Assembly: GCA_013214205.1 (NCBI GenBank)
Contig: JABSPQ010000021.1
Span: 1 to 32,264 of the forward strand
DNA: 32,264 bases
Direction: 5' to 3'
Source: Flavobacteriales bacterium
Lineage (GTDB): Bacteria; Bacteroidota; Bacteroidia; DT-38
Shown here: positions 8,842-16,090 of the stretch, one piece after another
Numbering within the stretch: the first letter of the stretch is position 1
How the letters are laid out: every line of letters begins with the position of its first letter
Notes under the pieces: generated by a model
The model's input: only the letters and a program-made list of their open reading frames with translations
Told to the model about the DNA's origin: nothing
Databases searched by the model: none
Made by a program: the position numbers and the translations under genes

Positions 8842-10293
8842 TACCTCAGTAGAGTAACATCTCCTTTCAATTCGTTCTGCTCGCCAGCTTCGTCAATTGC
8901 CAACACATAATACACGTAAACACCAATTGGTAGTTCTTTGCCATTTAGTGTGCCATCCCAGCCCTCCGAAATATCATTGGTCTCAAAATACTTTTTCTCC
9001 CCAACGGTTAAAAACAGTTATCGAAATTTCGTTGATATTATATCCTCTTACACAAAACTTTTGATTGAGCTCGCCGGAGCTATTGGGATTAAAAACATTG
9101 GCTGCCCACAATGGCTCCTCTGGAATTACTTCGTTATAAATAATTTCTATTCCGCTAATGCTATCGGTACGACACGTGGATTGCTTACCCGTTATATCGG
9201 TAATATTTATATAATGAATCCCTTCCGTTTCTATTAAGTTACCGTAATAGTTTATATGCTCCCCTTCATCTATATAATAGGTGCTTATAGATGTATCATT
9301 ATGAACTTCTAAATCCAACTTAAAAATATAATCACACCCCCAACCAGTAACAATTGTATCCACAAAATATCCAGGTTCCCGATACTCTTTCCCCGCAAAA
9401 ATCAAATAAGTTCCTTCGCAAATACCCTCAAATTGATGATACACAAAGTTGGGTTCCTTAATAATCACGTTGGTCACTTCCGAACTGCCAGCGTTATCTG
9501 TAACCGTAACTACATAATTACCAGAAACAAGACCTGTGGCAGTTTTTGTTGTTTGAACTGAGGTTGTATTCCATGAATAGCTATATGGTTCGCTCCCCTT
9601 TGTTACATCAACAGTGGCAGTTCCGTCGGCGTCTTCTAAGCAAGTTGGTGTGGTAGAACTAGTTTTACTTATAAATGCAGGTGGGTTAGGTGGATTAATT
9701 TTTATCGGGGTATTGGGCTCTGTTTCGTAAGCATATGAATGCACTGTTAGAAAACTAGCTGCCGTACCAACACTTAATTCTACCCATCCATAATGGACAT
9801 CGGCTCCAATTAAAAATTTAACTCCTAGGTACTGATGATTTACGCCTCCCCACTTTCCATAGGTGTCGTACACACTCGATGAATAATCAGCTATATGAAC
9901 AACATGTGCAAACTCGCCTTCAACGAGGTAAGATGTTTCGAGTACTCTTGCTTCTCCGTAAAAATATTCCCAAGCATAACCCTGGTACTCAAAAACATTT
10001 GAACCAGCAATACCACAATCATTTTCACATCTAAAATCTACAACGCTAGCCCAAACATCATTGGCTCCAATTAACCCGTTTCGATAAATTGTTATATCCT
10101 TTTTTTTATCACCGTTAAAATCAATTCCATACCTATCTTCCATCATATACAGACTTTGAATTTTCACAGTATCGGATGTCCAATCAGCAGCTAACTCGGT
10201 ATAAACTACACTTGCACCTACATTAGATCTTGTAACCAATGCCGCTGCAACGGCTGAATATGCCTTTAACTTGTTTGCTATTTTTTTGTTCAT
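8841..10293 (-). pseudogene. Secreted T9SS cargo with SprB-like repeat and type B (gliding motility) C-terminal domain, frame broken before the CTD end
   Basis: Begins MNKKIANKLKAYSAVAAALV with a likely signal peptide; ATG 10293 is preferred to the in-frame ATG at 10332. An N-terminal region of about 200 residues (YGIDFNGDKKKDITIYR, a possible calcium-binding loop) is followed by an SprB-like repeat (CLEDADGTATVDV...GNYVVTVTDNAG) and the gliding-motility C-terminal domain (WAANVFNPNSSG...ISITVFNRWGEKVF). The frame then meets TGA at 8983-8985. One base on, the next frame supplies the missing end of the domain (ETNDISEGWDGTLNGKELPIG ... LKGDVTLLR) and stops at 8841-8843. The lesion is one extra T in a four-T run, giving UUU-UGA. 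It may be a sequencing indel, a recent mutation, or +1 slippage. Type B domains are needed for export, so the truncated form would probably not be displayed. Confidence 0.85.
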
Positions 10294-10425
10294 GACCCTG
10301 AGTTGAAAGTAATTATACCCCAAATAAAACAAACCACCCTAAAATCAGAATTCTATTTCCTTTTTAATTGGTTTCGTAAATGTCGAAATTTGCTTAAATT
10401 AAACACCAACGCATACATAAAGCTA

Positions 10426-10989
10426 ATGAGAATCTCAATACTCATCATTTTTTGTTTTTATTCGGCCTTTGCATTTTGCCAAAAAGATGATTTTTTTGAT
10501 ACGGACTCTATTATCGATTTTGAAGAACACTGTGTTAGAAGCGTTCCTGAACCAGTACTTGAGAGCAGTAAGTTTTCAGATTATAAATTTGAACTAAGAA
10601 ACAACGTAGGGTTCGAGCAAGTTTTATTGCTGAATGGTGACAAGCTAATTATTAAAAATTGTGGCTGCGAGTACTATACGCTTGTCTTTCGCCTTGAAGT
10701 TACTAAACCTCAAGATCAAAAAAATGAATCTGTAGAAAGATGGTACAAAGAGATTCCTAAAAGGCTTGCAATGATTGAGGACTTGTCCGATTCGCCATTT
10801 GATTTGAACAAAGCCAAACTTCTGCTCATCAATTATATCGACTCTTACAACAACCATCCTTTAAAGTATAAACATGAAATAGTTATAGAGGCTGGTGAAA
10901 TGCCTACTAAAATGAGCTTGGATTATGTTAGAATACTAAACGATAAAACCGTTGCGTTAGAATTATCAATTTGGATTGGACCACTTTAA
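10426..10989 (+). CDS. Hypothetical secreted protein
   Basis: I do not recognise a family. ATG 10426 gives a clean signal peptide (MRISILIIFCFYSAFAFCQ) and a 187-residue precursor; an in-frame ATG at 10303 would add 41 residues with no signal character and would overlap the upstream gene region, so it is rejected. The mature part has three cysteines, two of them close together in IKNCGCEYYTLVFRLE, followed by an acidic, helical middle (RWYKEIPKRLAMIEDL) and a C-terminal strand-rich segment. The next gene starts on the base after this stop, so they form an operon. A TTG...TTTG pair (10367-10392, 18-base gap) resembles a Bacteroidetes -33/-7 promoter. Confidence 0.75.
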   Translation: MRISILIIFCFYSAFAFCQKDDFFDTDSIIDFEEHCVRSVPEPVLESSKFSDYKFELRNNVGFEQVLLLNGDKLIIKNCGCEYYTLVFRLEVTKPQDQKNESVERWYKEIPKRLAMIEDLSDSPFDLNKAKLLLINYIDSYNNHPLKYKHEIVIEAGEMPTKMSLDYVRILNDKTVALELSIWIGPL

Positions 10990-11733
10990 ATGAGATTTTT
11001 TCTAACCCTTTTAATTACAGCATTGGCGTTTCAAGCAGTTAGCCAAACTGTTAAGTTCGAAACATTTGAGCTTCCTCCAAATTCAAGATTTGGAAATCTG
11101 CAAGACAGCAAAATGAGTTTCCCTATTGTAAGATCGGGTAATAACTTAATCGATTCGCTTATCAACTTTAATCTCAAAAACAGTTTTACAAACTCCGAAA
11201 CTCCAAACGATCCTTTAGATTCTACTTTAATTAAATGGGCAGGCGATCAGATCATTTCACTTGGCTTTGAGGTGACTTATAATAAGGATGGGATTTTATC
11301 ATTGAACATAAGTGCCGAAGGTTGTGGAGCATATTGCACCCACTGGATAGACTATTTTAATTACTCTACAATAACAGGCCAACCGCTAAGTATCTCGGAA
11401 GTAGTAGACACAACTGGCTTGTTTAAAAAGCAGGTGTACAAACAAAAAACGGCTCAATACCTTCAACAAAAAGAAGACCTTAAAGAAATGCTATTAAATA
11501 AAGAAGGTGAACTTGAACAGTCTGCTTACGATTGGGCTATGGATAACTATACGGAATGTGAGGAGTCGTTTAACCTAGAATCATTCGCACTTTACCCAGA
11601 CTATTTACAAATAATAGAACGCTGCTCTTTGCCCAACGCAATTAAAAACTTAACGCCAGTAATCGAATTAAAATTCAAATACCTGGAGATCAAAAAACAT
11701 TTAAAGATCAAAAACATTGGCTCTGCTAAGTAG
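10990..11733 (+). CDS. Hypothetical secreted protein, possibly RsiV/DUF3298-like
   Basis: 247 residues with an N-terminal signal peptide (MRFFLTLLITALAFQAVSQT). The region ILSLNISAEGCGAYCTHWID, then YFNYSTITGQPLSISEVVD, resembles the DUF3298-type pattern in which a strand-rich domain precedes a 'folded structure/dietary' segment ending in a tyrosine- and leucine-rich stretch (FALYPDYLQIIERCSLP). I am not certain of this assignment. Four or more cysteines suggest disulfides outside the cytoplasm. ATG directly abuts the TAA of the preceding gene, so the two are translated as a unit and probably act together in the periplasm or at the surface. Confidence 0.75.
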   Translation: MRFFLTLLITALAFQAVSQTVKFETFELPPNSRFGNLQDSKMSFPIVRSGNNLIDSLINFNLKNSFTNSETPNDPLDSTLIKWAGDQIISLGFEVTYNKDGILSLNISAEGCGAYCTHWIDYFNYSTITGQPLSISEVVDTTGLFKKQVYKQKTAQYLQQKEDLKEMLLNKEGELEQSAYDWAMDNYTECEESFNLESFALYPDYLQIIERCSLPNAIKNLTPVIELKFKYLEIKKHLKIKNIGSAK

Positions 11734-11874
11734 CTGCCACCCTCCTGCTCTTTTCAAAATCGCCATTAAAGAGATTGTGCAAATGTTAGTCGATTTAATT
11801 ACTTAACATTAACTTTATCTTGTTACAATCTAATCACCAAGCTTAGCAGGCTAGGCAAACAAATATTTACTTAC

Positions 11875-12087
11875 ATGTTCGAACAAATAGGAGGAATTAT
11901 TGGCGACTTAATTCCAATGGGAATTTTTATTTACGCATCAAGGTTGTTAAGCGGAAAAAATCGTTTTAAAGATGATAAATCTCAACGCATGTTAGATGAA
12001 TATAAAAAGAAGAAATACCCTTATGTGATAGTTTACGGTGGGATCGTTTCTTTTGCGCTTCTTGCAATTATTCATCTTAGCAAATAA
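11875..12087 (+). CDS. Small membrane protein, unknown function
   Basis: 70 residues. Two hydrophobic segments (about 5-25, GGIIGDLIPMGIFIYASRLL, and 49-68, YVIVYGGIVSFALLAIIHL) flank a strongly basic loop (KNRFKDDKSQRMLDEYKKKKYP), the pattern of a real inner-membrane hairpin protein rather than of chance coding. No family recognised. It stands alone, 141 bases after the previous gene and 99 before the LOG gene, on the same strand. Confidence 0.6.
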   Translation: MFEQIGGIIGDLIPMGIFIYASRLLSGKNRFKDDKSQRMLDEYKKKKYPYVIVYGGIVSFALLAIIHLSK

Positions 12088-12186
12088 TTGTTTTAGCTGA
12101 GTAAAATAATGGAAGCACTAATTGGGAAAATCAAAATTCTTGATGGACGACCAGTTTCATATTGAAATGATTAAAGAAAGTATAAC

Positions 12187-12738
12187 ATGAAAAGCGTTTC
12201 CGTTTTCTGTGGTTCGAGTTTAGGAACAGATAAAATATTTGAAGAACAAGCCTTTCAACTTGGCGCTGCGTTGGCCAAACAAAAAATTGAATTGGTATAT
12301 GGTGGTGCAAGCATCGGATTAATGGGAGCTGTAGCCAACGGTGTGTTAGAAAACGGAGGAAAAGCATTTGGTGTAATTCCTAGTTTTTTAAACAAACGAG
12401 AAATCGGACATAAAAACCTAACAGAATTAATAGTGGTGGAAACCATGCACGAACGCAAATTAAAGATGAGCGAAATGTGCGATGGTGTTATCGCCTTACC
12501 CGGAGGCTTTGGTACTATGGAGGAGTTGTTCGAGATGCTTACTTGGGCTCAATTACAAATCGTTAAAAAACCAATCGGGATTTTAAACACCAATGGATTT
12601 TACAACGATTTAATTGGATTGATTACAAATATGAATGCCAAAAATTTCCTCTCCGATGCCAATCAAGCATTGCTTTTGGTTGACGAAAACATTGAAGGTT
12701 TATTGGAACAAATGCATAATTTTTCGCCTAATTCTTAA
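12187..12738 (+). CDS. LOG family protein (TIGR00730-type Rossmann nucleotide hydrolase)
   Basis: LOG-type enzymes cleave nucleoside 5'-monophosphates such as cytokinin ribotides into base and ribose 5-phosphate; the bacterial role is often nucleotide salvage or unknown. The 183-residue protein has the family hallmark PGGFGTMEE at 105-113, preceded by the conserved MHERK segment (87-91), the GGASIGLMGAVANG phosphate-binding loop (39-52) and the N-terminal CGSSLG. The annotation 'lysine decarboxylase' once used for this family should not be applied. chrA starts two bases after the stop. Confidence 0.93.
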   Translation: MKSVSVFCGSSLGTDKIFEEQAFQLGAALAKQKIELVYGGASIGLMGAVANGVLENGGKAFGVIPSFLNKREIGHKNLTELIVVETMHERKLKMSEMCDGVIALPGGFGTMEELFEMLTWAQLQIVKKPIGILNTNGFYNDLIGLITNMNAKNFLSDANQALLLVDENIEGLLEQMHNFSPNS

Positions 12739-12740
12739 CG

Positions 12741-13865
12741 ATGGATTTAGTTAAACTCAAAGAAGTTTTTTTGGTTTTTCTTAAACTCGGTTGCATTGCT
12801 TTTGGCGGACCAGCAGCACACATCGCTATGATGGAGGAAGAGTTGGTTAAAAAGCGCAAGTGGATTACCCAGCAGCATTTCTTGGATATGGTTGGGGCAA
12901 CAAATTTGGTACCTGGTCCTAATTCTACGCAAATGACGATGTACTGCGGACATGCTCGTGCTGGTTGGTTGGGTTTGCTAGTAGGTGGAATGTCGTTTAT
13001 TATTCCTGCTGTTTTTTTCACATTGGTGTTGGCCATTATTTATGGCGAGTATGGTGAAGTACCTGCTATTGCTCCTTTTTTCTTCGGAATTAAACCTGCG
13101 GTAATCGGCATAATTGTGAGTGCCTGTTATAAATTGGGCAAAAAGGCTTTTAAGAATTGGCAACTTGCCACCCTCGGCACTATTGTAATGGGCCTTTCCA
13201 TTTTCGGACTCGATGAGTTTACTTTAATTATTGGCGGTGGATTATTGGGAATGTTCGGCCTCCATTATTTTAAAAGGAACCAACTCACTTCTGTTTTTGC
13301 ACCCATTTTATTACTGGCTAAACCGCTGGCTTTTTCTTTAACCAGCTCATCTATCTTTTTATCGTTCTTAAAAATTGCGATGGTTTTGTTTGGTGGTGGC
13401 TATGTTTTAATTGCATACATCGATGCCGAACTGGTGGAGAAGTTGGGCTGGCTTACCAAAGCACAATTGTTAGACGCCATTGCTATGGGGCAGTTTACAC
13501 CGGGGCCTATACTTACCACGGCAACTTTTGTTGGCTATCAGCTAAATGGAATTGCAGGCGCGCTGTGGGCTTCGTTGGGCATGTTTCTCCCCTCTTTTTT
13601 CTTGGTTGGTTGGTTGGTTAAAATTATTCCGTTGCTTAAAAAGTCTGCCATGCTTTCTAAGTTTTTAGATGCCGTTAATGGTTGTGCTGTGGGTATTATG
13701 ATTGCCGTTACTTTAAAACTGGGATTTCAGATTGGTACAGATTGGCAAGGTGCTTCGTTAATGGCTTTAAGTATTGCCGTTGCATTTGTATTTCCTAAGG
13801 TTAGTGCGCTGTGGGTTATTTTAGGGGGAAGCGTATTGGGGTATTTGTTGTTGTTGTTGATTTAG
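12741..13865 (+). CDS. chrA: Chromate transporter ChrA, two-domain long form
   Basis: CHR-family transporters export chromate, with many members of unproven substrate. The 374-residue protein has two homologous CHR domains (about 5-180 and 200-374). Each carries the family motif: GCIAFGGPAAHIAMMEEELV then ATNLVPGPNSTQ in the first, and MVLFGGGYVLIAYIDAELV then MGQFTPGPILTT in the second. About ten membrane segments are expected. It probably shares a transcript with the LOG gene two bases upstream. The long fused form is the typical one in Bacteroidetes and Proteobacteria; no lesion is seen. Confidence 0.94.
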   Translation: MDLVKLKEVFLVFLKLGCIAFGGPAAHIAMMEEELVKKRKWITQQHFLDMVGATNLVPGPNSTQMTMYCGHARAGWLGLLVGGMSFIIPAVFFTLVLAIIYGEYGEVPAIAPFFFGIKPAVIGIIVSACYKLGKKAFKNWQLATLGTIVMGLSIFGLDEFTLIIGGGLLGMFGLHYFKRNQLTSVFAPILLLAKPLAFSLTSSSIFLSFLKIAMVLFGGGYVLIAYIDAELVEKLGWLTKAQLLDAIAMGQFTPGPILTTATFVGYQLNGIAGALWASLGMFLPSFFLVGWLVKIIPLLKKSAMLSKFLDAVNGCAVGIMIAVTLKLGFQIGTDWQGASLMALSIAVAFVFPKVSALWVILGGSVLGYLLLLLI

Positions 13866-14270
13866 CAGAAAGTCGTCATTGGCATTGGCGTCAGGTTAAT
13901 CATACAGTAAAATTATCAGCATTGCCCTAGCAGCGGGCGGCCACTTACTTTTTCTTTGATGAAAAAGCAAGCAAAAAATCAAGGCTTCCAAATAAATCCT
14001 ATTTCTCTCTTCTTGAACGCCAAGTGCGGCCGGATGATCTTCTCGCGTGCTCGAAGCTATCCGGTCTTACTAAGCATTCACTTTGATTTAAATAGAATTT
14101 ATTTGAAGGCCGAAACCTGCGGCATTAACCACAAAACTGAGGTTTACAGATAGCCCAAGTGTATTTTAGTTCTTCCTTAGCTTGACGCGAATGCGTAAAT
14201 GCGGGATCACTCGAATTGACCTGCCCGTTTCGTTTCAGGCAGGCACTGATTTTTTTGCATTGGAATCAGA
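13866..14270. other. 405-bp intergenic region with several hairpins, no gene
   Basis: No convincing coding sequence; a 65-codon ORF at 13956-14153 has no protein-like features. Three inverted repeats are visible: CTTTTTC/GAAAAAG at 13948-13967; CCGGAT..CTTC/GAAG..ATCCGG at 14030-14064; and CCTGCC/GGCAGG near 14219-14242. The region separates the converging chrA and CotH-like genes, so terminators for both strands are expected. The layout resembles dispersed intergenic elements of Bacteroidetes genomes, but that comparison is from memory. Confidence 0.5.
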
Positions 14271-15848
14271 TCAATAATCCTCAAACTTAGGATTAGACCA
14301 CTTCATTATTTTACTCTTACGTTCTACCGTATCCCCTTCTGCTTTGTAAATTAGCTTTTTAGCATCGTATGGCACGTAAATAATTGCATGACTTTTGTCG
14401 TCCCAATAACCCGTCATTTTAATCGATTCAATTGTCTGAGTTTCCTTATTTACATCAACGAAACCAATAATATCGATTGGGTTGCAATGAAAATTTTCTA
14501 CCGCAATTTTTCCTATTGTATCACATTGATAAGCTCTTATAGAAACATTATTAAATGGTTCTACAAACAAGCATGTGTCTTTATCGGCATATGGGCCAAA
14601 GCTGTAATACGTTTTTTTAATCTGCTCTTTACTATCAAACTCAGGAATTGCCTCCTTCATTCTATTCGCATTTTCGTAGTAATACACTCTATCGAAATCC
14701 ATCGCTAAAGCTTTTTCAAAAATTCCAATCTCTTTTTCAAGCATTACAAACATACTATCCAAATAAGCTTTTGTACCAATTCGTTTGAGTGCCGTTAAGT
14801 AAAGTTTCTTGAATTCTGTGTTGTTAAATGGCGAATAAGGAATGATTTGATTCTGCGCTTTTGCAATCACCTCTTCTTGATCGTGAAGGCCGAAAAGCGC
14901 CAATCTTCTCTTTTGTTTCATGCGTTTGCTTTCACCCAAATCGTAGGCAATTGGCTCTAACCTATCGCTTTTAACATTGTAATACCATCTCTGGTTACTC
15001 GTTTGAATGCCGTGTTGAATGCAACCCAAATCTGTTAATGCATAGTATTTGGCAAGGAGCTCAATGTCTAGCAATTCGTCAACTGGTTTTAAATTGTTTT
15101 TAAAAGCATATAACTTTCTTTGTCCTAATTCGAAAGCTGCTGTAAGCTCTTCCGAATTAAACGTTGCCTTGCTTTCAAATGGCTCTATAATGCACGATTC
15201 GTAAATTGGATAGTGCATCCCATAATCTACTTTCAAATTAATTTGCTTGGCTGTAATTTCCCAATACCCGTCTTCGGATACTTTCATCATCGGTCCTACC
15301 TTCCTGTTCTGACTCGTTAATAGATCAAATGTAAAGTGCTCTTCAAAAGCATAGATTCCTTTTTCTTTACCATTAATCTCTACTTTAATAAATTGGTAAT
15401 CGGTTGTTAATACCCCTTCCCTTTTCATCATTTCGTGCATCAACCATTCGTCTATATAACTCCGTGTATGTGGGCTTTGAATGGAGAATACACTTTTACC
15501 AAGAAATGTATTTTCGTCAGACAGTTTTATTCTAAATGACCATTTATCTGTTTTTATATGATCGGTCCAATCGCCTTTTAGTCTGATTTTTGCTTCAATA
15601 TCTTTCCCATTCAAATGAACAATGGCAGGTACATATTTCTTTAAATTTTGTGTAATGACTTTTTGCTTAATCGCAATTTTCACAAAGTCGTCCAGAATAT
15701 TTTGGCTCTCCTCAGGAATTTCTAAATTAAATTGAGGTAAATCAGATGCTTGCTGAGTCTTCGTTTCTGGTTCGGATTTGGGTTCTTCAGAATTACAGGA
15801 AAAGAAAAAAACAGGCAGTAAAAGAATTAGAAAAATCGTCAATTTCAT
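14271..15848 (-). CDS. CotH-like kinase family lipoprotein
   Basis: Spore coat protein CotH and its relatives have an atypical protein-kinase fold; bacterial secreted versions are common and mostly uncharacterised. The 525-residue precursor has a lipoprotein signal (MKLTIFLILLLPVFFFSC, lipobox cysteine at 18), a Glu/Lys/Thr-rich linker, then the CotH-like core: IRLKGDWTDHIKTDKWSFRI, FSIQSPHTRSYIDEWLMHE, VEINGKEKGIYAFEEHF (with the conserved GIYAF-E segment), and IAYDLGESKRMKQKRRLA near residue 305, where a metal-binding aspartate would lie. About 150 C-terminal residues are strand-rich and unassigned. It stands alone, 242 bases downstream of the SprB-like gene on the same strand. Surface attachment is inferred from the lipobox. 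Confidence 0.75.
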   Translation of the reverse strand: MKLTIFLILLLPVFFFSCNSEEPKSEPETKTQQASDLPQFNLEIPEESQNILDDFVKIAIKQKVITQNLKKYVPAIVHLNGKDIEAKIRLKGDWTDHIKTDKWSFRIKLSDENTFLGKSVFSIQSPHTRSYIDEWLMHEMMKREGVLTTDYQFIKVEINGKEKGIYAFEEHFTFDLLTSQNRKVGPMMKVSEDGYWEITAKQINLKVDYGMHYPIYESCIIEPFESKATFNSEELTAAFELGQRKLYAFKNNLKPVDELLDIELLAKYYALTDLGCIQHGIQTSNQRWYYNVKSDRLEPIAYDLGESKRMKQKRRLALFGLHDQEEVIAKAQNQIIPYSPFNNTEFKKLYLTALKRIGTKAYLDSMFVMLEKEIGIFEKALAMDFDRVYYYENANRMKEAIPEFDSKEQIKKTYYSFGPYADKDTCLFVEPFNNVSIRAYQCDTIGKIAVENFHCNPIDIIGFVDVNKETQTIESIKMTGYWDDKSHAIIYVPYDAKKLIYKAEGDTVERKSKIMKWSNPKFEDY

Positions 15849-15943
15849 GAGTGAAAGTTACGATATAATCTTTTTAGATTCCATTAATCAATTGTAGCCT
15901 TTTTGATTATTTAGGAATAATTATCATTTAGAACACCCCCTCA

Positions 15944-15986
15944 GTCACGTGTACCGCGTGACAGCATCCCCTGTCCGGGGGAGCTG
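15944..15986. repeat. Tandem hairpin element upstream of the CotH-like gene
   Basis: Two hairpins share one position boundary. First, GTCACG/CGTGAC with a 7-base loop (15944-15962). Second, CAGC-A-TCCCC/GGGGA-GCTG with one bulged A and a 6-base loop (15962-15986). The GC content is far above that of the surrounding DNA. It could be a structured leader on the minus strand (the CotH start is about 100 bases away) or a dispersed palindromic repeat. Confidence 0.4.
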
Positions 15987-16043
15987 TTTCATGACATTTT
16001 TATTTAACATTTTAGTTGTTGGGGAACCAAACATTATAAACGA

Positions 16044-16071
16044 CAAAGAGCGCGATAAATCGCGCTCTTTG
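16044..16071 (-). terminator. Strong hairpin terminator after the SprB-like gene
   Basis: A perfect 12-bp stem (CAAAGAGCGCGA and its complement) with a four-base TAAA loop lies 20 bases past the stop of the gene at 16091-18304. The minus-strand 3' flank is only moderately T-rich. A very similar hairpin stands at 20393-20416. Confidence 0.75.
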
Positions 16072-16090
16072 TTCTCTTAACATTTGAATA

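Noticed and set aside
13956-14153. 65-codon ORF in the gap after chrA
   Set aside because: Its sequence overlaps two inverted repeats, has no ribosome-site or family support, and looks like chance coding in a repeat-like region.
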